This document shows, piece after piece, positions 46,871 to 58,869 of a stretch of 64,000 nucleotides of DNA; positions within the stretch are counted from its first letter, which is position 1, and each line of letters starts with the position of its first letter. Below the pieces are notes generated by a model that saw only the letters and a list, made by a program, of their open reading frames with translations, did not search any database and was not told the origin of the DNA. The translations under genes and the position numbers were made by a program. The DNA comes from Epiperipatus broadwayi. Lineage: Eukaryota > Onychophora > Udeonychophora > Euonychophora > Peripatidae. The DNA is taken from positions 8,658,085 through 8,722,084 of the forward strand of contig JAQFVV010012396.1 of assembly GCA_028023455.1 (NCBI GenBank), read 5' to 3'.

Positions 46871-49800
46871 AACAAATATATGCCCAATAGAAAAAATTTA
46901 CTCACTAATTATGTTTTACAATATTAATAATTTTTAACGAAGTTTCTCATTCAGAAAAAGAACCAGAAAAACAGTAAAACTTAAAATTTCAGTATTACAA
47001 AGAAATGATAATTTAACCTGATGAGGTCCTCTAGATAGACTGATAATGAAAAAAAGTTCCACCTTAAGGACGGGTTGAGTTTTTATATTGTCTGGACCCC
47101 TCCTTCAATTCCTGAATGATCGACTTGCCAATCTAATTATATCTAAATTTTGACTGTTTGATTGCTATTGTTTTATAAATTATTTATTCACATTTTTACA
47201 AACATCATGCGGTTTTGTTAAAAATGTTCCCGCTTGTGGAGATGCCTCTGAAAGAATAAAATTATTCTTTTAAATAAAAAAATCAATAATGCATAGCAAC
47301 CTAACTTTAAACCCAGGATTTTGAATGGGAATTGGCTGCTATATATGAGATAGTTAAACAAAATAATTCTTTAAAAGAGCTTTCCATCTAAATACCACAC
47401 TATTTCTATTGATTATTAATTAATTCTATAACTAAAAATTTCGGTAGTTGTAACTTACGCCCCATGTATTTTACACATATGCATTTATACACACATATAA
47501 AATTCTATCTGAACTGATTGCTTAGTACTTCTATTGATTTTTGATCTTTTTCTTAGACAATTTGCTTTTAATAAATTATAGCTTTATAATTCACCTTTAT
47601 AAAGATACGATTTTTATTAGTGACTTTCAAGAAGTTAACTTTATAAATTCTAGCCCCCCTTCTTTTTTTTTCAATCTCTAAAGTATTAATAATAAATAAT
47701 TGGTAAAATATTTGTAACAGATAAATTTCTCAACTATAAGGTTTCTGATTTAATATAACTTTACTAAATTGACACCAAAATAAAATAACCTGTTTATAAA
47801 ACTTTATGAATGAATTTTGTTTGTGTACTAAGTAATTTACATAAACCTATTGGAACTTTTATTTTGATTTGAACTTAGCATCTTATAAATAGCTTATATA
47901 TTACTATAACATACATTTTATGAGGAAAATTCTAATAAACACTGTCATAAATAACTCAGCTTAAAAATTAATGGAGCTTTGGTCAAAACCAAAGACTACA
48001 ATATTAATTTAATATATTGAAGCTGTACATATATATATATATAGTTATATTACAAAAAAAATCAAGTCAGATACCACATGACCTAATTTAATAAGCTTGT
48101 GTTTACAAATGTTATACATAGAGCTTGCAAAATAAGGATATTCTCAAAGCTTGGTAAGAGCTTATTTTGTGAGCTCTATATATAATATAGTTATATATAT
48201 CCTGTTCATCACCATTCACTATGGACTAATTAAAGACCCTAAGTCCAACCACAGTGAATGTGTTTTAAACTAAATGATGACAAAGGCACAAATAATTATA
48301 TAATAGGAAGTAGTTGTAGATTAAAATTGCTTAAAAGGCAATGAAAGAGTAAAAGGAAGTTTAAACTTATTTTGTTTGGTTTTGTTAAAATACGTTTTGA
48401 CAAAATTATAAATTTTAATGTATAAACTGCAAAGATTGTATTGGTAGATAAACATGAATACCAAAGATATCGATTCCATTAGGAAAGGAATTTAATTGAG
48501 AAAACCAATTAAAGAAGAATTAATTAAAATGTAAGATAACGGGAAACTAAACAATTGGCATTGGGCACTATTAATTAGTAAATGAAATATAGAAAAACAA
48601 TTAAAAAGGGTGTAAATAAAGAATGTTCCTTTTGTTCTCTCTCTTATCCTTGCTGAAGCTCTTGTTAAAGATATGTTTAAAACAAAATTTTTGCTGAAGA
48701 AAATCTTGAAAAATCTTGCTGAAGATCGCTATGAAGCCTCTGCTACATCATACCTTGAACCATCGTCCTTTGGTGTTTTACTTATCTGAAATTTTTTTTT
48801 TTAAATGTATGGCGCTATAAAATTGCGTGAGTAAACCTCTTTGTCTTCACTCTCCCGTCCATCCTTGGGCCAGAGTCTGAACAATGTAGCCAGCTGGAGA
48901 ACATGGGAGAATTGCCTGACCGATGCCTGCTACCTACGTGTGAACAACTGCCATCAAAACGTGCTATGAACCTGGAAACTTAGAAAGACTTATCAACAAT
49001 GGATCATCAGTACTTTGCTGTGTCAACATATATCTCGGCACACGCCTCTAATTACCGATAACTTGAACCCTCACTTGTCTTTTCACTTTCATTTAACTTG
49101 CAAATTGAATTTATTTCATTTTAGATTTTTAAATTGCATGTATAGTTTTTTTTTTACTTATATAATCTAATATTTTCATTATGTCATATTTGTACATATA
49201 ATGGTGATTTTTTTTGATTTGTCTATTGTACACATAAAGTGTCATTTTAGTCGATCGCCATCATACTTATTAGGAATATATACTTACTTTTTATTTTCTC
49301 TTGTAAAGAAAGAAACAGTATAATTTCTTTCTTATGGTCTAGAATATACATATATAATCTATCTAGGAGGAACTGGAATGGAGAAATAATAAATTTAAAT
49401 TTACTTTTTTTTTACTTTACTTATTTGACCTGCTATTAATAAATACGGGAATATTTAAATTTTATAACAAACTTCTTTGAATAAAAAAAAATCACCCCGT
49501 CCAATTCCCTCTTACCATATTTGTTCTATTAATGTATTTTTGTTAAAAGAGAGCAAACACAGGAAGCACATTTGTCTTTGTGGAAATAACGCAATGTCTC
49601 TTTAATTTATAATTAGAAATAAAAGACATGATTATCTTTGATAAATATTTTATTTTGTATTTTAAAAGAAAAGATCCAAACCTGCATCATGTTATTATAC
49701 GCTTCTTAAGTCAACCTGGGATTTACTCCTAATATATATATGTTTCTGTAGAACATAAATAAATTAAACGTTCATAATAATTGTTATATGCAAAGAGAGA

Positions 49801-51032
49801 GAGGACAGTACATCTGTATATAAATTAAAGTTTGAAATATGCTTTAGCTCTGTGAATAAACTAGTTAAACTATAATCAATTGTTAATAGTCCCATCCTCT
49901 ATATATATTTGATATTAGTTAAATCAGGGGAAAGTAATAATTATTTTAATAGCGGATATTTTTTCAGTCTTGTAAAATTTTGAATCATACTATTTTATAT
50001 ATGTTCATAATTAAGGTTTTGAGCTTAACGGTCATTTGACCGCATTTTTTTCATATTGTGCTACTCAATGATTCATGGGTGTCTCAGCACTTACTTATCA
50101 CTCCTCTTGTCATTTCTACATGACCTAACACTTTTCCGGGATTGCATTTGATTGATAGATTGAATCTCACAATCTTCACATATATATATCTGGATTCAAG
50201 CAATTATACTTTGTTTCTGAGTTCGGTTCCTGCTGTGGCGAACGAATTCCTTTTCTCTAACTACAGTTTAGAGATGGAGTGCTATCCAGCCTCAAGTTAT
50301 CCTCAAATAAAGCCATCGTGCCTCGAGTCTCACATTTTAAACTTACAAATTTAATCACCAAGCGATCACGATAGTTTATTTTTCATTATATACTTAAAAC
50401 GTTGCTTTTATATGATCGAAATGTTACTGTGAAAATCTGAAAAATGTCCTTTGGGGGTTTCTCATTTTAGTTTTAAGAGTTGAAGTAGGACAATACTTAA
50501 ATGTGCCCTAAATGGTATTCAACTAGTTTAACCAGTTATTTATACTTTGTAATTTTATCTTAGAGTGCTATAAATCACTGTCTCTCTCTTTCAAATGAAA
50601 GTAACGTAGTTGTTGGGTCAGCATATTATCATTTTATAAGCACCAATTTAATTGTTTACACAAATTATTGGATCTCATATATATGTATACTGTTGCAAGA
50701 GAAATAGCTTGCAGCACTTTTATTTAATCTTTAAATTGTTTTACTATGTAAATAAACTTTTATTCACTAGTATTATAACCGTACTGATTGTGTCATTATA
50801 TGTATAAACCTGATTATCATCTGTTAAAATTCTCCTTTTTTGGATCTCATCTCTCCCTGACCACCGGGCATACATTAAAGAATTAATTCTCATGAGGTTC
50901 GAGGAGTAAATTGCTTGGTAGTAATCTGGAGGAGTAGGTGAGGTTCGAACCCCCTCTAACTATATTTCTAGGTTAAGTTACGGCCGCTCTACTTTTATTA
51001 CCATTACAATATATATATATATATTGCATATA

Positions 51033-52152
51033 CAAGGTATGACAATTTAATTCCTGGAATAGCTGTGTTGTGTCATCTATGATCTAATTGTATCTCAATC
51101 ACATGAGTGGGAATATGTTTAAGCTAACACATATGTAAATTTTAAGCTGATAGAACTAGTTGCTAATAAACTATTAATAAGATAATAAATATCCAGATGG
51201 ACACTTTGGCGTAAAAAATGAGTGGATTGAAGGTTTGCGCAATATATTAATATCAAATTTTGTGTAAAAATCGACAAATGTGCTACTGAAACATTATAAT
51301 TGTTACAAATGGCATATAGTGGAAATGCTATGAAGAAGTCAAATGTGTTTGGGTGGCATAAAAGGTTCAATGGACAATAAGGTATGATCAATGATTCCAG
51401 AAGTGGACAACCAAAAACAATGATTGGCATTAATATTAACAAAGTGCAAAATGCAATACAATCAGACAGATGATTAAGTGTGAGATGCAACTGATCTTCA
51501 AATATGCATTTTCTTCTGAGAGTAATTAAGAGTGATGAAACTTTGTGTTTCCAGTATGACCCCGAATCAAAATGTCGGAGTATGCAGTGGAAATTTACCG
51601 TGCCTAAAAAGGCATGCATGTCACATTCACAGTTTAAGACCATGCTGGTGTATTCCTTTGATCACAAGAGAATAGTCCACCACGAATTTATTGAACAGGG
51701 ACAAACAGTTAACCAACAATATTATTTAACAGTACTTCAGAGATTACCAAATTCTGTTTGAAGAAAAAGAACTGAATTGTGGCCTAACAAGTGAGTCATT
51801 CATCATGACAATGCACCAAATCATAGTGCACTCATTATGAGAAACTTTTTGGCCAAAATATCAATTTCACAACTAGACCATCCTACTTATTCACCTGACT
51901 TAGCTTCCTGTGATTTTTGCTTATTTCCAAAATGAAAAACTGCATTGAAAGAATGAAGATTTTGTATTATAACTGATATCTAAAAGAATGTGACACATTT
52001 GCTCAACAATTTTCCAGAAATGGGGAATGTTGTTTTAATCAGTGTATAGATGCACAAGGGGACTATTTTGAAGACAACAGTCGCCACTAATGTATACCTC
52101 CACATGTATATTTTATAAAGATGCATTCCAAGAATTAAATTGTCATACTTCA
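51033..52152 (+). mobile_element. Mariner-like transposon, inactive, with TIRs and TA duplication
   Basis: The 1120-bp element lies between TA dinucleotides (51031-51032 and 52153-52154). Its terminal inverted repeats share GTATGACAATTTAATTC, then TGGAAT after one mismatch. The transposase runs on the plus strand in broken frames: KKSNVFGWHKRFNG, SDETLCFQYDPESK (first catalytic D), YSFDHKRIVHHEFIEQGQTV (second D), then HHDNAPNHSALI and YSPDLASCDF (third D). The spacing between the last two aspartates is 34, i.e. D,D34D as in mariner. Several stops and at least two frameshifts disable it. The frame 51504-51761 is the longest surviving piece. Confidence 0.9.
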
Positions 52153-53269
52153 TATATACTTTATTCTAATAAATTTAAAAAGCTTTTAAATAAAATACAG
52201 ATATCAGATATATAAGAATGATAATATAAACCTATTCACAGAACAACTAATTTCAAAAATGGTTTTTATGATAATTTGAAAATCAAATTCCCAAAGAATT
52301 ATGTAAATAAACTTGCAAATAACCTTATTTTTTGTATCAATGCTTTTACTTGCAAGATTAAGGGATAACTGTTTCACTTATGAATTATAATGTTTTCAAG
52401 TTTAATTATTCCATGAATAAGTCTATACATTCATTGCATAAACTTATTTTTATATATTAAAAGAAAATTAAAAATTAATTTATTGGTTGTCCAATCCTTT
52501 CTTTTTAAATATAAATCTTTTTTAAAAAACTGCTATAAATTTCATCTTGTAAGCTGATTTAGAAATATGTCTGTCGTCCGTCTCCCCCTCCTCACTTTAA
52601 CTTTTAAAAAACAATTTGGTAGTTATGTATTAGACCTATTGCTTGTGTTTGCGACAACAGCTGTATTTTTAAAAAGTCAAATTTTTAACAATACTGTACA
52701 GAAAGTATAAATTAATACACTAAAATAATAAACACATTACAATGTTAAATAAAATAGATAGTTATGACTTGTTGATACAGCATTCTGCTGTTGCAAACAC
52801 TCCTCCTGCCCCCACACTGAAGAAAGATAAAACATTTTGCTGTCATAAACACAGGAAGCAGGTCTAATACGTTAAGTACAAAAATTTTTGTGTAAGTTGA
52901 TCCCATAAAGTTTTTTTTTGAATCTCAAATATACCCCCTTCCCATTTCTTCTATCTGCTGGAAGATAAAAGTTTTTATTTATCTAGAAGAAAAAACTAAT
53001 TAATGCAATGTACACGATGTTTAAGTTAATTATACTTTTTAATTTACTGGTATTTATATATTGTCCAGTATTAATTAATTTTTCAATATGAGTATTCAAA
53101 TTGATATTCATTATCACTTTCAATACACATCTCTTCATATTTTCTATGTGGAAGTGAAATTTTTATATTGTTTTTTTATTAAAATTCCATTCACAAATTC
53201 ATAAATAAGCACTAGTTAAACATTTTTTTTAAAAAAGTTTTCAAGCATACAAATAATTTTTTTTTAATA

Positions 53270-53350
53270 TTGTTATTTTTACCAAAAACATTTTTATCCC
53301 CAATTTAATTGTATGGTTAATTTTATTCATTCTGTTCCATTTGTGTATAT
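53270..53350 (-). pseudogene. RTE-like LINE scrap
   Basis: The minus strand encodes NKINHTIKLGIKMFLVK, which matches EINHRIKLGWSAFGRNN of copy 2. Nothing else of the element is recognisable around it. Confidence 0.4.
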
Positions 53351-54736
53351 AATGTGAATGAAGTTAATTTCTGTTAGAAGCTATAAGTACATTCTCGATT
53401 TATTATATGGGCATACAATGGAAATATTTAACTTATTAGCATTATATTCCTCACATCATGTAGAAGAATTTAAACTATATTTCAGTGTCATTTTTTCTTA
53501 CAGTTCTGTTTATATGTATTTATGTGAAGAAATATTGGGTGTTTTCTGAGCTTAAAAGGACTAAGTTGTTTGTTCGTGATTATCTGGAATAGTGTCCCAA
53601 ACTAATGATTCTTAATGTTTCAAAATCATCACTCTAAGGGGTGATAACTATATTGGGGAAAGATAGAGAACAAAACTTTCTAGAATCAACTGTTGTTGGA
53701 AATCAATACTTATTGAAAAATACTGATTGGACATTATGAAAATTTATAGCAAAAGTATAAAAATATTAACAAAGTCAACACATATTCTAATTTCTACTAA
53801 AACAATCCATCATAGGAGTGAAAATATATTATTGGGACAGGCAAATCATTGTTTGTACTTTCCCAAACTTCTTAGAAGGTTTTATATTTGACAGTGACCA
53901 AAAGAAGCTTGTCAAATCGATTATCTTTTTCTATCTTTAAAGTAAGATGAAACTGCAAAATTTGGGTGGCTATATATCATATTCTCATGATTCAATTATT
54001 TCTCTTTTAAAATATATCACATTTTCAGATTATTTGAATAGTTTAAGGACCAAATTCTTCCCATAGGTTCAGATTCTATCAAACAAGTTTTTTATTTTTC
54101 AAAATTCTACACAATCATTTTTTGATTTAAATAACATGAAGGTTGTGTTATATACCTTCTGTGGACCTTCACACACCATTTTTTGTCTCTAAGATTTTAA
54201 TATATAAATTAGTGAAATTTCAGAACATTTGAAACTTTTCACGAAAAATGCCTTAATTTTTCATATGACACTTCAGTTAATAAATAATTCAGTCATATAT
54301 AGAATGAAAATAGTTGTACTCTGTATTAATAAAAATGAATAGAATATTTATTTTATATTCATTTCTTTTTCTCATAAAGTCATTCTTTCTTTTTTTTAAT
54401 TTTTAAATTTAATATTGTATAATATCGCAATATGAATTGTAAACTAATACTGAATAAATTAATAGCTATTTTAATATGCAAAAGATAAGGAATCTTGAAT
54501 TTGATATGAACTTATTCATTTATAAAATTTCCCTATATCAATGCATTTTATATGCATGATTAGTTTCGATTCATATATTAGTGGTTATGCATTATTAAAT
54601 TTGAAAATAAAAAGTAATTTTGTATTGAATAAATAAACTATATTAATAATTTTTTTTTTTTTTAAACTTTTATCACATCCTAAATGTATGTAGAATACAC
54701 ATACTTAAAACTTTTTTTTTTTTTTTCTGAAATCAG

Positions 54737-54876
54737 ATGGTTTTTCCATTATTATCTGAAGGCCGGAATATATTTCTGGAAAAATTTGTTAAAAATTCTA
54801 AAGAATTACAGCTGGAATTGTGTCAGATATTAGATAAATATTGTGGAGATAATACATCAATAGAGGATATATTACA
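54737..54876 (+). CDS. EXD3: EXD3/Nibbler-like exon
   Basis: A 140-nt exon with acceptor ATCAG (54736) and consensus donor GTAAGT at 54877. It starts in phase 0, as the preceding exon requires, and ends two bases into a codon. It encodes MVFPLLSEGRNIFLEKFVKN, then SKELQLELCQILDKYCGDN and TSIEDIL. In EXD3-type proteins the matching region is a 'PLLL.....ER.V...P.LQ..L....D..C......D' helical pair just before the exonuclease part. The next exon, expected to begin with one base completing a codon, was not found up to 64 kb. Confidence 0.7.
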
Positions 54877-54879
54877 GTA

Positions 54880-55997
54880 AGTATTTGATATTTTACAAAT
54901 ATATAATAGATTTGAAAGTTTTTTTTTGTATATATAAAAAAGAAACCATTATTGTTTTTTAGTTATCTGAAAATATATATATGCAATATTTTTATATAAA
55001 TCAATAGCAAAATGTTTTCCACAAAATAGTACCATCTAATGCAAGCTCTAATATATAGATTTGTATATAAGTATGAAATATATGTTGAAATGAATGTTTT
55101 GATGGGTAAAAGATGTTTTATGATACATGTTTTTGGGAATAATCATGTTTAATAAAATAAAATAAAACTAAAATAAATCTACTGTTGTTTCGATAAGATA
55201 ACACTTATCCTCAACCAAGTAAAAAAAATATAGTAATAATCACAAAGTTGTAGTAGATAAAATTGTATCGCCTGGTTATGAATAATTTTGTCTTATATTT
55301 ATCAATATTTTTTTTTTAATATATTTATGTGTGCTAAGAAACTCTTCCAATTAGTTGATAATTTTATTGTTTTGTCATGTTTATTAATACTATTTGTTTT
55401 TTTAAATATTTCTATAGTTTTTCTAAATATTCTTTGGTCATGGTTATTACATATGGGTTTGATTATAAAATATATCTTTCATAAAAATCAATAAAACTCT
55501 GAGTAATTGACCCAAGGGGACTAACTGTAAAACATAAGGTTTACAGATTGGTTCTCAATTGCTGGAAAAAATAACTTGGACAATTGAATTGATTTGGTTC
55601 AGAATAAGATGGACAGAATCTCTTAATAAATGATATTATCATTAAACAATAAATCAAAACGATTTGTTATTCCCTACTTTCAGTTAGTTAACAGATATTA
55701 ATTCATTATCATAAAGCAGTGCCATATATACATTCACACTTATTTTAAAAAGAGTAATTGAAAAAGAAATAAATTAAAATAGTTTGGCTTGATATTTCAT
55801 AGATATCTTATTCATAATTTAATGATCTTTAATAATAGAGCTAAATTATAAAACAAACTGTTTACATCATTAAGATGCATATTAAAATTTTTCTTTACCA
55901 AATATTTTAATAGCTAGTAATGGTTGATTATTTGCATATTTGTATATGAATATGTTTTTTAAAAATAATATTTTACATGTGTGGATAAGTTTCTATT
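54880..55997. other. No gene seen
   Basis: AT-rich, probably intronic to the EXD3-like gene. The frame 55288-55494 has no domain. Confidence 0.5.
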
Positions 55998-56170
55998 AAT
56001 TTTAATGTTAAACCTTTAAACATCACATGATCACTATCTCCCATGCTTGCTCATAACTGTTATTAAAATAGGCAAAACTATCTTCATACAGTAATGCAAC
56101 TCAAAGCAAGGCAGAGTAATCAATGGATACCAGAAGGCTTGTACATAAAATCCCTATCTAGTGCCTACTC

Positions 56171-56230
56171 ATCCAATATCCCCAAACTAGTTTCTGGTTG
56201 TGTAGCTTTCGTCAGTGAGGAACCTTGGAT
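56171..56230 (-). ncRNA. Hammerhead ribozyme motif, family A copy 3
   Basis: CUGACGA (56209-56215) and GAAA are canonical. Stem III is ACUAGU with triplet GUU. Stem I has inner CCUCA/UGGGG and an outer helix AUCCAA/UUGGAU separated by an internal loop. Stem II is mismatched. The outer helix pairing is exact over 6 bp. Confidence 0.75.
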
Positions 56231-56661
56231 CTGAGAGCACTGGGGATATTGTATGGTTAGCCCTAGATAGGGATTTTATGCACAAGCCTTCTGGCATCCA
56301 TTGATTGATCTGTTTTGCTTTAAGTGGCACTACTGTATGGAGAGAGTTTTGCCTATTTTAATAACAGTTATGAGCAAGCGTGGGAGATAGTGATCATGTG
56401 ATGTTTAAAGGCTTAATACCAATCCTACCAATAGGGAGGTGGTGGCTATGGTTATAAAAGAACCAAAGACACCAAAATGTATGGGTGTTGAACTGAGTTC
56501 AGACCCATATGACTATATAAGCTATTGAGCTTAGATTGAAAATATTTGTGTGTTTTCAATTTTATCCTCATAGTTTTGTAGTTATGTAGAGATAAAAGAT
56601 GGCTGCTGTAGAGTTGCATTAGATCCTAAGATCTAGGTACAGTGCTCTCAGATCGAAGGCT

Positions 56662-56701
56662 CCTCACTGACGAAGGTCACAAGCCAGAAACTAGTTTGGG
56701 G
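56662..56701 (+). ncRNA. Hammerhead ribozyme motif, family A copy 4
   Basis: Stem I CCUCA/UGGGG, core CUGACGA (56667-56673), stem II GGU/GCC with loop CACAA, GAAA (56687-56690), stem III ACUAGU with triplet GUU (cut after 56696). The outer stem I helix is damaged here (AUCGAA against AAGGAU). Confidence 0.75.
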
Positions 56702-56829
56702 ATAAGGATGAGTAGGCACTAGATAGAGATTTTATGCACAAGCCTTCTGGCATCCATTGATTACTCTGTCTTGCTTTGAGTGGTATTATTGTATGGAGAG
56801 AGTTTTGCCTATTTTAAATTTTAATGTTA

Positions 56830-57355
56830 CAAATTACATTTGTGAATTATATTTTTAATAATTTATTTTCAGGATGATCTTGAAGATAGGTAACATTTGG
56901 GCATAAAAACTAAAATATTTATATCACTATGAACAGGTCAAAGAAATCTTGTAATTGCATAAATAGTTTTTATTGCTTGATAATTTCTCTAGAGACAAAC
57001 CAAGAATAAGTTAAATGCCCCATAAGGCTTTTTTATAAACTTCTAGTTAGAGACATAATGTGCCCTTGATAGATGGGTTTTGACAGGAGAAGCCTTTTTT
57101 TAATGTGTGTGATATATTAGATGGATGTTTCTTATCAATCATATTACTATAATTACATTTATTACATAATTAGTTCTCATGTAAAATGTATACATTATTA
57201 TTTTTATGTTAATAGATTATATATTTCTTTTGACCCAATTTTTAAATAATTCTTCTATTTTGATTATTTTTTGAGTATTCTAATATTTTTGTACAAAGAT
57301 TATTTTTTATATAATATTCTTCAATATTTGCATTTCCAAATTCTCTATGAAACAA
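56830..57355. other. No gene seen
   Basis: AT-rich. An AG...GT pair at 56872-56890 could delimit a 17-nt exon, but there is no support for it. Confidence 0.4.
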
Positions 57356-57359
57356 TCAT

Positions 57360-57720
57360 TAAATTTAAATCACATTCTTAATTTTTTTAAATTAGGGATT
57401 ATTCCATTATTTATATAATTTTTCAAAAATTTTATATGATTATTAGTATTATTATTGAATTTTATTATATTTCTCCATCTTACATTTAACATCCTTGCAG
57501 TTCCTATGTTATTCTTCTCTATATAATTTCATAATTGCTTAAAATTATTATTTTTTTCCATCATTATCTTATATTTTTGTGTATATCCAGAAACAGTGCC
57601 TGTAATCTTCTATTTAAAGTAATTATTAAATATTCTTTCCTTTCACTAACTTTTCTGTATTAGCTATATTATTATTAATGTAAATAAACAATGATAACCC
57701 TTCTAGTACATTCTTTAGAT
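57360..57720 (-). pseudogene. Possible PLE N-terminal domain remnant
   Basis: The minus strand reads NNHIKFLKNYINNGIIPN between stops. This resembles the 'FL..C....IP..' region at the N-terminus of Penelope proteins (compare FLKRCREFKIFPNF in PLE 2). Only this segment is recognisable, so the call is weak. Confidence 0.3.
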
Positions 57721-58380
57721 AATCCAACACTTTATTATATTACAACTTCAACTGACAGTTTCGATTGTTCAATAGTCTTCCTTAAAATTATAATATAAAC
57801 AAATATGTAAGTAAATATCTCATTATAATAAATTAAATATACAAAATAAAATTTTTATATACTGTATAATAAAATTACAAAAAAAAAAAGTTTAATTCAA
57901 TCTGATTCTTTTTATATATTTATATCAGATTAACTTTTAATTATATTTAATTTTAAAACTAATTTTATTTAAATTTGGTATATACAACCTGTATCTTTAT
58001 GACTTTTAAATTTATATATTATAATATCTATTCAAATTACCAAGCAATGTTTTTAATATCTAGCATGATATCTAATACCAAATTCAGATGAAAATTTCCA
58101 TTGCTTTATCTGAACATAATTTGCCATGATATTACCTGCACGCTGGATTCTTTAAACCAGTATTTCCCAAACTTTTCATATGACATAACACTTCATAAAT
58201 CCTAAAATTTTAATGAAATATCTTAGTTTTTTTATAGAGTAGATAGATATTAATAATAAATAATAAAATAAACTAACATATAGTACAATTACATTCTTAA
58301 TGACTTCAATGTGCTTGGGTCTTTCAATTACAAATATGTTTGATATTAGGCTTAATGTTAGAAAGATGAATTCTCATATC
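57721..58380. other. No gene seen
   Basis: AT-rich spacer before the hAT MITE. No coding signature. Confidence 0.5.
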
Positions 58381-58858
58381 CAATATAACAGGGGTGGCGA
58401 ACTTTTGTTTTCATAAGATCTACTTTTTATTTTGAAAATATGTTGCAATTGACTTGCTGTCATAGGCGTAGTCTTAAGTGGAGGGAGGTACTATTTTTAT
58501 ATATCTACCTAGTAAAAAATAACAATTATTTAATGGGCCAAAAAACTCATGTCCAGGGGAATTAAAGCAACATGAATAATTATTAACAATATTTATTAAT
58601 TCAAATTAGCTACATTAAATCAAGATTAAAAATATTATTTTCAATAATGATACTGCTTAGTGAACTTCACCTATCTAGTATTGAAAAAAAATTTAGAACA
58701 AAAACAAAAATAATAAAAAAACTTGAAAATATTTTGACTTAATTTGTTCCACTCATTACCTGACAGCTCTTGTTAGATTGGCCTCACAATCAACCAAAAA
58801 TAGCTTTGCGATCGACCGGTGGATCACGATCGACTTGTTGGACACCCCTGCAATATAG
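58381..58858. mobile_element. hAT-type MITE with 8-bp TSD
   Basis: The element 58389-58850 starts CAGGGGTGGCGAAC and ends with the reverse complement of CAGGGGTGTCCAAC. It is flanked by 8-bp duplications CAATATAA / CAATATAG. The length of 462 bp, short terminal repeats beginning CAGGGG and an 8-bp duplication are typical of non-autonomous hAT elements. The inner 'gatcgaccggtggatcacga' end is a sequence type known from hAT elements. It has no coding capacity. Confidence 0.85.
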
Positions 58859-58869
58859 CATTGAGTCTG

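Larger units (their letters stand above)
45255..54736 (+). other. Intron of the EXD3-like gene (about 9.5 kb)
   Basis: Runs from donor GTAAGA to acceptor ATCAG. It contains a small palindrome, a PLE endonuclease remnant, a family-A hammerhead repeat, a mariner pseudogene and a LINE scrap. The stretches 46190-46720, 46870-48800, 49090-51030, 52160-53270 and 53350-54730 show nothing definite. The block 48840-49080 is less AT-rich and non-coding and may be an LTR fragment. A weak inverted repeat lies at 48080-48180. Confidence 0.6.
55998..56829 (+). mobile_element. Multimeric family-A hammerhead element with TSD
   Basis: An 806-bp insertion (56011-56816) lies between perfect 13-bp duplications 'aattttaatgtta' at 55998-56010 and 56817-56829. 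Order: an inverted copy of tail, body and hammerhead (minus, 56011-56240), then a plus unit that begins exactly with UGGGGAUAUUG, the sequence normally found just after the cleavage site (56241). Body, tail and about 240 bp of further unit follow, then a second hammerhead (56662-56701) and another body and tail. The cleavage-to-cleavage interval 56241-56696 is 456 nt. Confidence 0.9.

Noticed and set aside
48080-48180. Inverted repeat around 'gagcttgcaaaataagg'
   Set aside because: Short and imperfect, without duplications or relatives in the window.
50142-50354. 70-codon open frame, less AT-rich than its surroundings
   Set aside because: No recognisable domain, repeat or splice context. May be an unassigned repeat.
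56872-56890. Possible 17-nt exon after the EXD3-like exon at 54.7 kb
   Set aside because: AG and GT signals alone are too common, and the encoded QMILKI has no support from family resemblance.
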